From NCBI GenBank assembly GCA_963795385.1, contig CAWCHK010000008.1, forward strand, positions 62,001-126,000: a stretch of 64,000 bases of DNA, given 5' to 3'. This DNA is from CAVURS01 sp963795385 (GTDB lineage: Bacteria; Actinomycetota; Actinomycetes; Actinomycetales; CAVURS01). Shown here in pieces: positions 53,875 to 61,543 of this stretch. A model generated the notes under the pieces. The model was not told where the DNA came from, did not search any database, and was given only the letters and a program-made list of their open reading frames with translations. The position numbers and the translations under genes were made by a program. Each line of letters starts with the position of its first letter. Position 1 is the stretch's first letter.

Positions 53875-54240
53875 GTGAGCCCGCTGCGTCGCTGTTCCCG
53901 GACAGCCTGTGCGCACTCCGCGGTCGCCACGTTGACGTACGTCTACTCCGACTCGACCGCCGTGCTGGGCCCGCTCGCGATGTACGCCGAGCCGCACACC
54001 TACGACCTCTGCGCGCCGCACGCCGAGCGACTGACGGCACCGCGCGGCTGGGAGGTCGTGCGGCTCGCCCCGGACCTCGAGGATCCCGGCCCGACTCCGG
54101 ACGACCTGCTCGCGCTCGCCGATGCCGTCCGCGAGGCCGGCCGGCCGCGCCGGCACAGCTCGCCCGAGAGCGCGGAGCAGTCCACCGTCGAGGTCGGGCG
54201 GCGCGGACACCTGCGGGTCCTGCGCGACCCCGCGCACTGA
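53875..54240 (+). CDS. DUF3499 family protein
   Basis: 121 residues from a GTG. RRCSRTACAHSAVATLTYVYSDSTAVLGPLA opens the protein; Cys7, Cys12, Cys46 and His49 (YDLCAPHAERLTAPRGWEV) could bind zinc. This is the actinobacteria-specific DUF3499, usually found just before manB, as here. The C-terminal 40 residues are polar and poorly conserved. Function unknown. Confidence 0.88.
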   Translation: MSPLRRCSRTACAHSAVATLTYVYSDSTAVLGPLAMYAEPHTYDLCAPHAERLTAPRGWEVVRLAPDLEDPGPTPDDLLALADAVREAGRPRRHSSPESAEQSTVEVGRRGHLRVLRDPAH

Positions 54241-54436
54241 GTGCAGCCGCACCAGCGCCGCACCTCACCAGCGGGGCTGTCGGCTGAGAGCGACCTGGCC
54301 TCCGTGTCTGATTTGCCAGGAAACGCCGGCGGCTCAAGGAAACCGGACCTGTCTGCCGATACACCCATTCGGCACAGTCGCCCGACGCCGCTGCTGCCCG
54401 TCGCACGCTCCCGCGAACTCCGTGAAAGGCCCGGCC

Positions 54437-54697
54437 ATGTCCCGCTCGCGTCTCCCTCGCCCCTCCGGCACCGCCAACCAGGTTCCCCTGGGCTCGCTGA
54501 CGCAGCGGGACAACCGCCACGGCATCGTCTGCGCCGACTGCGGCTCGGCCCGGGTCACCCGGCTGTCGATGAAGCTCACCGACGGCACCCCCGTGCAGTT
54601 CACCTCCTGCCACCAGTGCGACCACCGCACCTGGGAGGCCGACGGCGCCGAGCTGACCCGCGAGCTGGTCCTGGCCCGCACCGAGAAGCCGGCCTGA
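54437..54697 (+). CDS. small zinc-ribbon protein
   Basis: 86 residues from the ATG at 54437; the frame is open further upstream, but that part has no conserved look and the ATG sits after GTGAAAGGCCCGGCC. Cys32/Cys35 (CADCGS) and Cys58/Cys61 (CHQCDHRTW) form a two-CXXC ribbon, followed by an acidic helix ELTRELVLARTEK. Not matched to a named family. Its place between DUF3499 and manB is unusual compared with the order I know. The 196 bp before it hold no other gene; its own promoter is likely there. Confidence 0.7.
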   Translation: MSRSRLPRPSGTANQVPLGSLTQRDNRHGIVCADCGSARVTRLSMKLTDGTPVQFTSCHQCDHRTWEADGAELTRELVLARTEKPA

Positions 54698-54707
54698 CCC
54701 CACTGCC

Positions 54708-54713
54708 TAGGGT
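54708..54713 (+). promoter_or_regulatory. -10 box TAGGGT for manB
   Basis: TAGGGT ends 6 nt before the GTG at 54720; no ribosome site between. Leaderless spacing. Confidence 0.5.
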
Positions 54714-54719
54714 GGGCCC

Positions 54720-56179
54720 GTGCCCGCCTCCCCCGGCCCGCCGGCCCCCTCCGACCCAGCCGCCGCGCCCGACCGGCCCGACCTGTCCGGGGTCGTCAAG
54801 GCGTACGACGTCCGGGGCCTGGTCCCCGAACAGCTCGACGAACCGGCGGTCCGCGCGATCGGGGCGGCGTTCGCCGCTCTCGTCGCCGCCCAGAGCCCCG
54901 GCATCGTCGTCGGGCACGACATGCGGCCGCTCTCCCCGCCTGTCCCAGGCCTTCGCCGACGGCGTCACGACCCAGGGCCTGGACGTCACCCTGATCGGCC
55001 TCTGCTCGACCGACGGCCTCTACTACGCCAGCGGCAGCCTGGACCGCCCGGGCGCCATGTTCACGGCGAGCCACAACCCTGCGGCGTACAACGGGATCAA
55101 GCTGTGCCGCGCAGGAGCCCGACCGGTCGGGCGGGACACGGGGCTGGAGGACGTGCGCGACGCACGGCCGAACGCTTCCTGGCCGAGGGCGTGCCCGGCC
55201 ACCGCCGAGCCGGGCGCGCGTCGTACAGCGCGACCTGCTCGCGGCGTACGCCGCGCACCTGCGCTCCCTCGTGGACCTGACCCCGAGCCGGCGGCTGCGG
55301 GTCGTGGTCGACGCCGGCAACGGCATGGCCGGGCTGACCGCGCCCGCGGTCCTGGGTACGGCAGCCGGCCTGCCCGAGCTGCCGATCGACGTCGTGCCGC
55401 TCTACTTCGAGCTCGACGGGACCTTCCCGAACCACGAGGCCAACCCCCTCGACCCGAAGAACCTGGTGGACCTGCAGCGGGCCGTCCCCGCGAACGGCGC
55501 GGACCTCGGGCTCGCCTTCGACGGCGACGCCGACCGGTGCTTCGTGGTCGACGAGCGGGGCGAGCCGGTCAGCCCCAGCGCCGTCACCGCCCTGATCGCC
55601 CGGCGCGAGATCGCCCGCGAGCTGTCCGCCGGCCGGCCGGCCACGGTGCTGCACAACCTGATCAGCTCGCGGGCCGTGCCGCAGGTCATCGCCGAGGCCG
55701 GCGGCCGCCCGGTCCGGACCCGCGTCGGCCACTCCTACATCAAGGCCCAGATGGCGGCCGAGGGCGCGATCTTCGGCGGCGAGCACTCGGCCCACTACTA
55801 CTTCCGCGACTTCTGGAACGCCGACACCGGCATGCTCGCGGCCCTGCACGTCCTGGCCGCCCTGGGCGAGCAGCCCCGCCCGCTGAGCGAGCTGGCCGCG
55901 GCGTACGAGCGGTACGTCGCCTCCGGCGAGATCAACTCCCGGGTCGACGACGTCCCGGCGGCGGTGGCCGCGGTCCGGGCGGCCTACGGCGGGGAGGACC
56001 TCGACGACCTGGACGGGCTGACCGTCAGCCATCCCGGCACGCAGGGCGACCCGATGTGGTGGTTCAACCTGCGGGCCAGCAACACCGAGCCGCTGCTCCG
56101 GCTCAACGCCGAGGCCGCGGATGGTGCCACGATGGCTCGAGTGCGCGATGCTGTGCTCGCCCTGGTCCGGGGAGTCTGA
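54720..56179 (+). pseudogene. manB: phosphomannomutase/phosphoglucomutase (ManB), multiple frameshifts
   Basis: Corrected protein about 485 residues. In frame 1: LSGVVKAYDVRGLVPEQLDEP and GIVVGHDMRP. The frame shifts near 54940, then the phosphoserine loop region GAMFTASHNPAAYNGIKL reads in a second frame; near 55155 it returns (RRTAERFLAEGVP), and two more shifts near 55196 and 55212 lead to the final frame, which carries VVVDAGNGMAGL, LGLAFDGDADRCFVVDE, IFGGEHSAHYYFRDFWNADTG and WFNLRASNTEPLLRLN. Catalytic Ser, metal-binding DGDADR, GEHSAH and RxSNTEP motifs are all intact. It interconverts mannose-6-P and mannose-1-P for GDP-mannose. Four shifts within 280 bp of an otherwise perfect key gene argue for sequence error. 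Confidence 0.88.
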
Positions 56180-56188
56180 GGAGGAACC

Positions 56189-56380
56189 ATGACATCGATC
56201 GAGCCGTGGCTGCGTGAGATCCTCGTCTGCCCCAAGTGCCACTCGGCCCTCGCCGACGACGAGAGCCTGACCGGCTCGCCGGAGCTGCGCTGCACCTCGG
56301 GGGAGTGCGGCCTGATCTACCGGGTCGACGACGGCATCCCGGTGCTGCTCATCGACGAGGCCCGGTCCCCGAAGGCCTAG
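56189..56380 (+). CDS. Trm112-like zinc-binding protein
   Basis: 63 residues from an ATG preceded by GAGGAA. Cys14, Cys17 (LVCPKCHSAL) and Cys35, Cys40 (RCTSGECGLIYRVDDGIPVLL) give the Trm112/YcaR fold. In bacteria such proteins sit with manB and are proposed partners of methyltransferases or other enzymes. It lies 9 bp after manB and 71 bp before the SIS isomerase gene, so it belongs to their operon. Confidence 0.85.
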   Translation: MTSIEPWLREILVCPKCHSALADDESLTGSPELRCTSGECGLIYRVDDGIPVLLIDEARSPKA

Positions 56381-56451
56381 ACCGTCCACGCCGTCGCCGG
56401 TCCGTCGAGACCGGCCGCGCCCGTCGCCCCACCCCCGACCAGGAGCCGCTG

Positions 56452-57615
56452 ATGCAGCTGGACGAGCACCGCCTGGACGACCCGGACGCGCTCTCCGACG
56501 GCGACTCCCGCGAGGTGCTGCGCGCGCTGGCGACCGCCGGGGCGCAGGTCCGCGAGGCGGTGACCCTGGCCGCCGATGCGGGAGCCGACCGGTTCGGAGC
56601 GACCGACCGGCCGCGTTCGGTGCTGGTGGCCTCGCTCGGTGGCTCGGCGCTGGTGGGCGACGTGCTGGGCGTGCTCGCCGGCCCGGGCTCCCCGGTGGCG
56701 GTGTCGGTCCGTCGCAACCTGCCGCTGCCGGGCTGGGTCGGGCCGCTGGACCTGGTCGTCGCCGTCTCGCTGTCCGGCCGCGCCGCCGGCCCGCTCGCCC
56801 TGGCCGCCGAGGCGGCCCGCCGGGGCGCCACCCTGCTGACGGTGGGGGCGGACGACTCGCCGCTGGCCGCGGTCACCCGGCAGGCCCGCGGTACGCACGT
56901 CGCGGTCGGGCGGGGCCGCACCTCTTCGCGCACCTCGCTCTGGTCGCTGCTCGTGCCGGTGCTGGTGGCGGCGCACAGCCTGGGCCTGGTCGACGTACCG
57001 GCCCCCGCGTTCGCGGCCGCGGCCGACCGGCTGGACGAGATCGCCGACGCGGCCCGGCCGTCCTCGGAGTCGTTCGTCAACCCGGCGAAGGTGCTCGCCG
57101 TCGAGCTGGCCGGCTCGGTGCCCGTCGTCCTCGGCGACGGCGACCTGGCCGGCGTCGCGGCCCAGCGGGCCGCGGCCATGCTGTCGCGGACCGCCCGCAC
57201 GCCGGCCGTCTGGGGCGAGCTGCCCGACGACGCGAGCCAGGTCGTCGCGGCGTTCGACGGTCCGTTCACCGTGGGGGGCGAGGGCGGGCCGCCCGGCGGC
57301 GACGTCTTCGCCGACCCGTTCCTGGACGGTCCGGCCGGGCCGCGGCTGCGGCTCCTGCTGCTGCGGGACGCGCTGCCGGAGCCGATGACGCCGGAGGCCG
57401 CGGCCGGGGCCCGGCTGGCCGACGCGGTCAAGATGACGGCCGAGGACGCCGGCGTACGGATCTCGGAGCACGTGGCCCTGGCCGGTCATCCGCTGGCCCG
57501 CCTCGCCGGGCTGGTCGCGCTCACCGACTTCGCCGCGGCGTACCTCGCCCTCGGGCAGGGCTTCGACCCGGCCCTGTCAGCCCACCTGGCCGACCTGCGC
57601 GAGGCCACTCGCTGA
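56452..57615 (+). CDS. SIS-domain phosphoglucose/phosphomannose isomerase-like protein
   Basis: 387 residues from the ATG at 56452, with AGGAG 6-7 nt upstream. First SIS domain: RSVLVASLGGSALVGDVLGVL and LVVAVSLSGRAAGPLALAAEAARRG; second: VPVVLGDGDLAGVAAQRAAAML and a C-terminal PMI_C-like helical region ending AYLALGQGFDPALSAHLADL. In this place next to manB and Trm112 the family is annotated as bifunctional PGI/PMI; M. tuberculosis has a similar gene between manA and pmmA. Active-site residues cannot be confirmed here, so isomerase activity is likely but unproven. Confidence 0.8.
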   Translation: MQLDEHRLDDPDALSDGDSREVLRALATAGAQVREAVTLAADAGADRFGATDRPRSVLVASLGGSALVGDVLGVLAGPGSPVAVSVRRNLPLPGWVGPLDLVVAVSLSGRAAGPLALAAEAARRGATLLTVGADDSPLAAVTRQARGTHVAVGRGRTSSRTSLWSLLVPVLVAAHSLGLVDVPAPAFAAAADRLDEIADAARPSSESFVNPAKVLAVELAGSVPVVLGDGDLAGVAAQRAAAMLSRTARTPAVWGELPDDASQVVAAFDGPFTVGGEGGPPGGDVFADPFLDGPAGPRLRLLLLRDALPEPMTPEAAAGARLADAVKMTAEDAGVRISEHVALAGHPLARLAGLVALTDFAAAYLALGQGFDPALSAHLADLREATR

Positions 57616-57650
57616 CCCGCGCCGGGCCGCGGGTCGGTCCGGCCCGCCCC

Positions 57651-57656
57651 TAGGGT
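57651..57656 (+). promoter_or_regulatory. -10 box TAGGGT for cation efflux gene
   Basis: TAGGGT ends 7 nt before the ATG at 57664. Leaderless spacing. Confidence 0.45.
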
Positions 57657-57663
57657 TGGCGCC

Positions 57664-58638
57664 ATGTCCACCGAAGGCGGCACCACCGCGATCCTGGCCG
57701 CCCTCGCCGCCAACGTCGGCATCGCGATCACCAAGTTCGTGGCCTTCCTGCTGACCAGCTCGAGCTCGATGCTGGCCGAGTCGATCCACTCGCTGGCCGA
57801 CTCCGGCAACCAGCTGCTGCTGCTCGTCGGCGGCAAGCGGGCCCGGCGCCGGGCGACGCCCGAGCACCCGTTCGGCTACGGCCGCGAGCGCTACGTCTAC
57901 GCCTTCATCGTCTCGATCGTGCTGTTCAGCCTGGGCGGGCTGTTCGCGCTGTACGAGGCGTGGCACAAGTTCCACGACCCGCACGGCATCGACTCCTGGC
58001 AGTGGGTGCCGGTGGTCGTGCTGGTCGCCTCGATCGGCCTGGAGACCTTCTCCTTCCGTACGGCGATCAGGGAGTCCCGGCCGGCCAAGGGCGGGCGCTC
58101 CTGGGTCGGCTTCGTGCGGACGGCGAAGGCTCCGGAGCTGCCGATCGTTCTGCTCGAGGACTTCGGCGCGCTGCTGGGGCTGGTCTTCGCCCTGGCCGGC
58201 GTCGGGCTCACGCTGGCGACCGGCAACGGCCGCTGGGACGCCGCGGGCACGGCGATGATCGGCCTCCTGCTGGTGACGATCGCGGTCATCCTCGCCACCG
58301 AGATGAAGTCGCTGCTGCTGGGGGAGTCGGCCACCCGCGAGGACGTCGCCGCGATCGAGGCGGCGCTGCCCGGCGAGGGCGTGCGCCGGGTGATCCACCT
58401 CAAGACCCTGCACCTGGGCCCGGAGGAGCTTCTGGTCGCGGCGAAGATCGCCGTCGACGCGGGCGAGTCGGCGGCCGAGGTGGCCCGCGCGATCGACGCG
58501 GCCGAGCGGAGGGTGCGCGCCGCCGTACCCATCGCCCGGGTCATCTACCTCGAGCCGGACATCTACGACGGGGACCGTGCGGGAGCGGACGAGGCCGCCG
58601 CCTCGACGGGTTCGGCCGGCCCGGCCTCGGGCGGGTAG
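57664..58638 (+). CDS. cation diffusion facilitator family transporter
   Basis: 324 residues, ATG start. Six predicted membrane helices. SMLAESIHSLADSGNQLLLLVGG carries the helix-II metal site (HxxxD), and HPFGYGRERYVYAF follows. In helix V the usual HxxxD is replaced by LEDFGALLGLVFAL (Glu and Asp), which marks the subgroup related to SLC30A9-like proteins. The C-terminal cytoplasmic domain holds RVIHLKTLHLGPEELLVAAK. Exports divalent cations (zinc or similar) for protons. Confidence 0.9.
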   Translation: MSTEGGTTAILAALAANVGIAITKFVAFLLTSSSSMLAESIHSLADSGNQLLLLVGGKRARRRATPEHPFGYGRERYVYAFIVSIVLFSLGGLFALYEAWHKFHDPHGIDSWQWVPVVVLVASIGLETFSFRTAIRESRPAKGGRSWVGFVRTAKAPELPIVLLEDFGALLGLVFALAGVGLTLATGNGRWDAAGTAMIGLLLVTIAVILATEMKSLLLGESATREDVAAIEAALPGEGVRRVIHLKTLHLGPEELLVAAKIAVDAGESAAEVARAIDAAERRVRAAVPIARVIYLEPDIYDGDRAGADEAAASTGSAGPASGG

Positions 58639-58641
58639 ACT
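58636..58641 (+). promoter_or_regulatory. -10 box TAGACT, candidate promoter of ahcY
   Basis: TAGACT overlaps the TAG stop of the efflux gene, about 132 nt before the ahcY ATG. The leader between them (58649-58773) contains several G+C-rich stretches but no match to the SAH riboswitch that I can recognise. Confidence 0.35.
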
Positions 58642-58773
58642 CGGGCGCGTTCCGGCGAAGGTGATGACCACGGCCCAGAGGGGCCACGCCGGGTCGACCA
58701 TGGCACTGCGCAGACCCCGCCACGTCCGGAGACCGTCCGCGCCCGCCCGACCCGTCCGAGAGGAACGCTGTCC

Positions 58774-60297
58774 ATGACACAGACCGACACCGCCACCACG
58801 ACGAGCACGACCGGCGACGACCGCCCGCAGCTCGGCCGCGACGCACACGACTTCAAGGTCAAGGACCTGTCCCTGGCCGAGGCCGGCCGGCACCAGATCC
58901 GGCTGGCCGAGCACGAGATGCCGGGCCTGATGGCCCTGCGCGAGGAGTTCGCCGGTGCGCAGCCGCTCAAGGGCGCGCGGATCATGGGCTCCCTGCACAT
59001 GACCGTGCAGACCGCCGTCCTGATCGAGACCCTGACCGCCCTGGGCGCGCAGGTGCGCTGGTGCTCCTGCAACATCTTCTCGACCCAGGACGAGGCCGCG
59101 GCCGCGATCGCCGTCGGCCCGACCGGGACGCCGGACAAGCCGGCCGGGACCCCCGTCTTCGCCTGGAAGGGCGAGACGCTGGAGGAGTACTGGTGGTGCA
59201 CCGAGCAGGCCCTGGACTGGTCCGGCTACGGCGTCGCCGGGCCGAACATGATCCTGGACGACGGCGGCGACGCGACCCTCCTCGTCCACAAGGGCGTGGA
59301 GTTCGAGGCCGCGGGTGCCGTCCCGGCGACCGAGGACGGCGACTCGCACGAGTACCGCGTGATCCTCGACGTCCTGCGCTCCTCGCTGGCCGCGACGCCG
59401 AACCGGTTCACCGCGATGGCGGCGGACATCAAGGGCGTCACCGAGGAGACCACGACGGGTGTCCACCGGCTCTACGAGCTGGCGGCGGCGGGGCAGCTGC
59501 TCTTCCCCGCGATCAACGTCAACGACTCGGTCACCAAGTCGAAGTTCGACAACAAGTACGGCACCCGGCACAGCCTGGTCGACGGCATCAACCGGGCGAC
59601 CGACACGCTGCTCGGCGGCAAGGTCGCGCTGATCTGCGGCTACGGCGACGTGGGCAAGGGCTGCGCCGAGTCGCTGCGGGGGCAGGGCGCCCGCGTCATC
59701 GTCACCGAGGTCGACCCGATCTGCGCGCTGCAGGCCGCGATGGACGGTTTCCAGGTAGCAACTGTCGAGGATGTCGTCGAGACGGCCGACGTGTTCGTCA
59801 CCGCCACCGGGAACAAGGACATCCTGACGGCCGACCACATGTCGCGGATGAAGCATCAGGCGATCGTCGGCAACATCGGGCACTTCGACAACGAGATCGA
59901 CATGGCTGGGCTGGAGACCTACCCCGGCATCGAGAAGGTGGAGATCAAGCCGCAGGTGCACGAGTGGCGGTTCGCCCAGGCCGGTGGCCGGGACGCGCAC
60001 AGCATCATCGTGCTCTCCGAGGGCCGGCTCCTGAACCTCGGCAACGCCACGGGCCATCCGAGCTTCGTGATGAGCAACTCCTTCGCGAACCAGACCATCG
60101 CGCAGATCGAGCTCTTCACCAAGAACGACGACTACGCCAAGCAGGTCTACGTGCTGCCCAAGCACCTGGACGAGAAGGTCGCCCGGCTGCACCTGGACGC
60201 TCTCGGCGTACACCTCACCGAGCTGTCCAAGGACCAGGCCGACTACATCGGAGTCGACGTCGCCGGCCCCTACAAGCCGGAGCACTACCGCTACTGA
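58774..60297 (+). CDS. ahcY: adenosylhomocysteinase (S-adenosylhomocysteine hydrolase)
   Basis: 507 residues from an ATG with AGAGGA upstream. DFKVKDLSLAEAGRHQI, GSLHMTVQTAVLIETL, VRWCSCNIFSTQDEAAAAI, NVNDSVTKSKFDNKYGTRHSL, the NAD loop CGYGDVGKGCAESL and GNIGHFDNEIDM are diagnostic, and the C-terminal KPEHYRY closes the active site. Contains the extra insertion seen in the long bacterial form. It splits SAH to adenosine and homocysteine, keeping SAM-dependent methylation running. Conserved neighbour of the manA/manB region in actinobacteria. Confidence 0.97.
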   Translation: MTQTDTATTTSTTGDDRPQLGRDAHDFKVKDLSLAEAGRHQIRLAEHEMPGLMALREEFAGAQPLKGARIMGSLHMTVQTAVLIETLTALGAQVRWCSCNIFSTQDEAAAAIAVGPTGTPDKPAGTPVFAWKGETLEEYWWCTEQALDWSGYGVAGPNMILDDGGDATLLVHKGVEFEAAGAVPATEDGDSHEYRVILDVLRSSLAATPNRFTAMAADIKGVTEETTTGVHRLYELAAAGQLLFPAINVNDSVTKSKFDNKYGTRHSLVDGINRATDTLLGGKVALICGYGDVGKGCAESLRGQGARVIVTEVDPICALQAAMDGFQVATVEDVVETADVFVTATGNKDILTADHMSRMKHQAIVGNIGHFDNEIDMAGLETYPGIEKVEIKPQVHEWRFAQAGGRDAHSIIVLSEGRLLNLGNATGHPSFVMSNSFANQTIAQIELFTKNDDYAKQVYVLPKHLDEKVARLHLDALGVHLTELSKDQADYIGVDVAGPYKPEHYRY

Positions 60298-60339
60298 CGT
60301 CGTAGCGACGTCGTGGCGACGTCGTGGCCACGTCGTGCC
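60296..60339 (+). repeat. four 11-bp tandem repeats at the ahcY stop
   Basis: GACGTCGTAGC, GACGTCGTGGC, GACGTCGTGGC and CACGTCGTGCC run head to tail from inside the ahcY stop codon. Contains several near-palindromes (GACGTC). Possibly part of the 3' end structure. Confidence 0.75.
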
Positions 60340-60390
60340 GACGGACCCGAGCTGGGCGAGGCCGGGCGCGCGCTTCCCCGGTGGGAGCCG

Positions 60391-60433
60391 CAACGGTGCA
60401 ACGGCGCGTCAACCGCGACGCAGAGTTGCACCG
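60391..60433. repeat. intergenic palindromic element, copy 2
   Basis: 43 bp; differs from the copy at 53154-53196 at six positions. The outer stem CGGTGCAAC/GTTGCACCG is perfect; the inner stem is weakened by the differences in the left arm. Lies between convergent ahcY and the RDD gene. Confidence 0.8.
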
Positions 60434-60459
60434 ATGGCCGAGCAACGGGGCTCTGGGCC

Positions 60460-61485
60460 TCAGCGAGGGACCGAGTAGCCCGAGCCGCCGGCCGGCGGCG
60501 TACCCGAGCTCGGGTACGCCGAGGCCGGCCCCGGCCGTGAGGCGACCCACGGACCAGGGCCGCCAGGAGAGCCAGGACCGCCCAGACCGCCCCGACCGCC
60601 CGGACCGCCCGGACCGCCAGCTGCGCCACCGCGGCCGGTGAGTCGAGCGAGGAAGGCCGCATCCCGGGCCAGCCGGAGCTCGTCCCGGCGGCGGCGCTCG
60701 GCGAGCACGGCCGCCAGGTAGGCCTCCGGCGGCGTACCCACCGGCGGCAGCGGCGCGACGAACGCGGACAGGTCCCGGGCCATCGCGTACCCCATGGCCG
60801 CCCGCGCCTGCGGGTGCATGCTCGGCGCGCGCCCGAGGAACTGCCGGACGGCGATGGCCAGCCCGTCGGGGAGCCGGCCGATGTCGACGAGCTGGGCCCA
60901 GCCGGCCAGCTCGTACGGCATCAGCGGGGGCATCGACCGGGTGGCGGCACCGCGCTCGCGGACGACGTACGTGCCGGCCAGCTGGTCCCCGAGGCGCTTG
61001 CCGCGGGCCGAGGCGAGCGAGGCGATCAGCGCCGGCGAGCCCAGCAAGAGCCACACCTCGACCACCTCGACGAGCGCGCGGACCAGCGCCTGGCGGAAGC
61101 GGATGGGCCCGCCGTCGTCGCGCACGGTGCGCAGACCCATCGCCAGCTTGCCCAGCGTGCGCCCGCGGGTGAGCGTCTCCAGCACCAACGGGTAGCCGAT
61201 CACGACCGCCAGGAACGACACGAGGAACACCGCGCTCGCTGCCGCCTCGTCCAGCGAACCGGTCGCGTGGCTGACGACCCACGCGACGCCGAAGAGCAGC
61301 ACGCTCTGCCCGATCAGGTCCAGGCCGCCCGAGACGGCCCGCGAGGCGAACGTCGCCGGCTGCAGGTCCAGCGCGACGGCCTCGCCCGTGACGATCTCGG
61401 CCGGCCCCCCGGCCGGGCCGCTGACCGGGCCGTTCGCACTCCCGGCCGCGCCGCCGGCCGGTCCGCCCGACGCGCCGCCGTTCAT
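60460..61485 (-). CDS. RDD-family membrane protein
   Basis: 341 residues from the ATG at 61485, chosen for the strong GGGGGAGG 8 nt upstream; open frame beyond this is not conserved. Gly/Ala/Pro-rich N-terminus, then the RDD domain: DLQPATFASRAVSGGLDLIGQ with the conserved Arg and Asp, LVLETLTRGRTLGKLAMGLRTV, and GKRLGDQLAGTYVVRERG. Three or four hydrophobic helices. The C-terminal 70 residues are Gly/Pro-rich. Function unknown; RDD proteins often pair with SpoIIM-type proteins, and here that gene is divergently transcribed 58 bp away. Confidence 0.85.
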   Translation of the reverse strand: MNGGASGGPAGGAAGSANGPVSGPAGGPAEIVTGEAVALDLQPATFASRAVSGGLDLIGQSVLLFGVAWVVSHATGSLDEAAASAVFLVSFLAVVIGYPLVLETLTRGRTLGKLAMGLRTVRDDGGPIRFRQALVRALVEVVEVWLLLGSPALIASLASARGKRLGDQLAGTYVVRERGAATRSMPPLMPYELAGWAQLVDIGRLPDGLAIAVRQFLGRAPSMHPQARAAMGYAMARDLSAFVAPLPPVGTPPEAYLAAVLAERRRRDELRLARDAAFLARLTGRGGAAGGPGGPGGRGGLGGPGSPGGPGPWVASRPGPASAYPSSGTPPAGGSGYSVPR

Positions 61486-61530
61486 CCGCCGCCTCCCCCG
61501 CCAGTCATCCGCGCAGGCTAGCCGCCCGGA

Positions 61531-61536
61531 TAGCCT
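61531..61536 (+). promoter_or_regulatory. -10 box TAGCCT for SpoIIM-type gene
   Basis: TAGCCT ends 7 nt before the GTG at 61544, in the divergent gap after the RDD gene. Leaderless spacing. Confidence 0.5.
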
Positions 61537-61543
61537 GCGGTCC

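Noticed and set aside
58642..58773. SAH riboswitch before ahcY
   Set aside because: The leader has the right length and place, but I could not find the conserved core or pairing of the SAH aptamer; GAGGAACGCTG close to the ATG looks like a ribosome site. A covariance-model search would decide.
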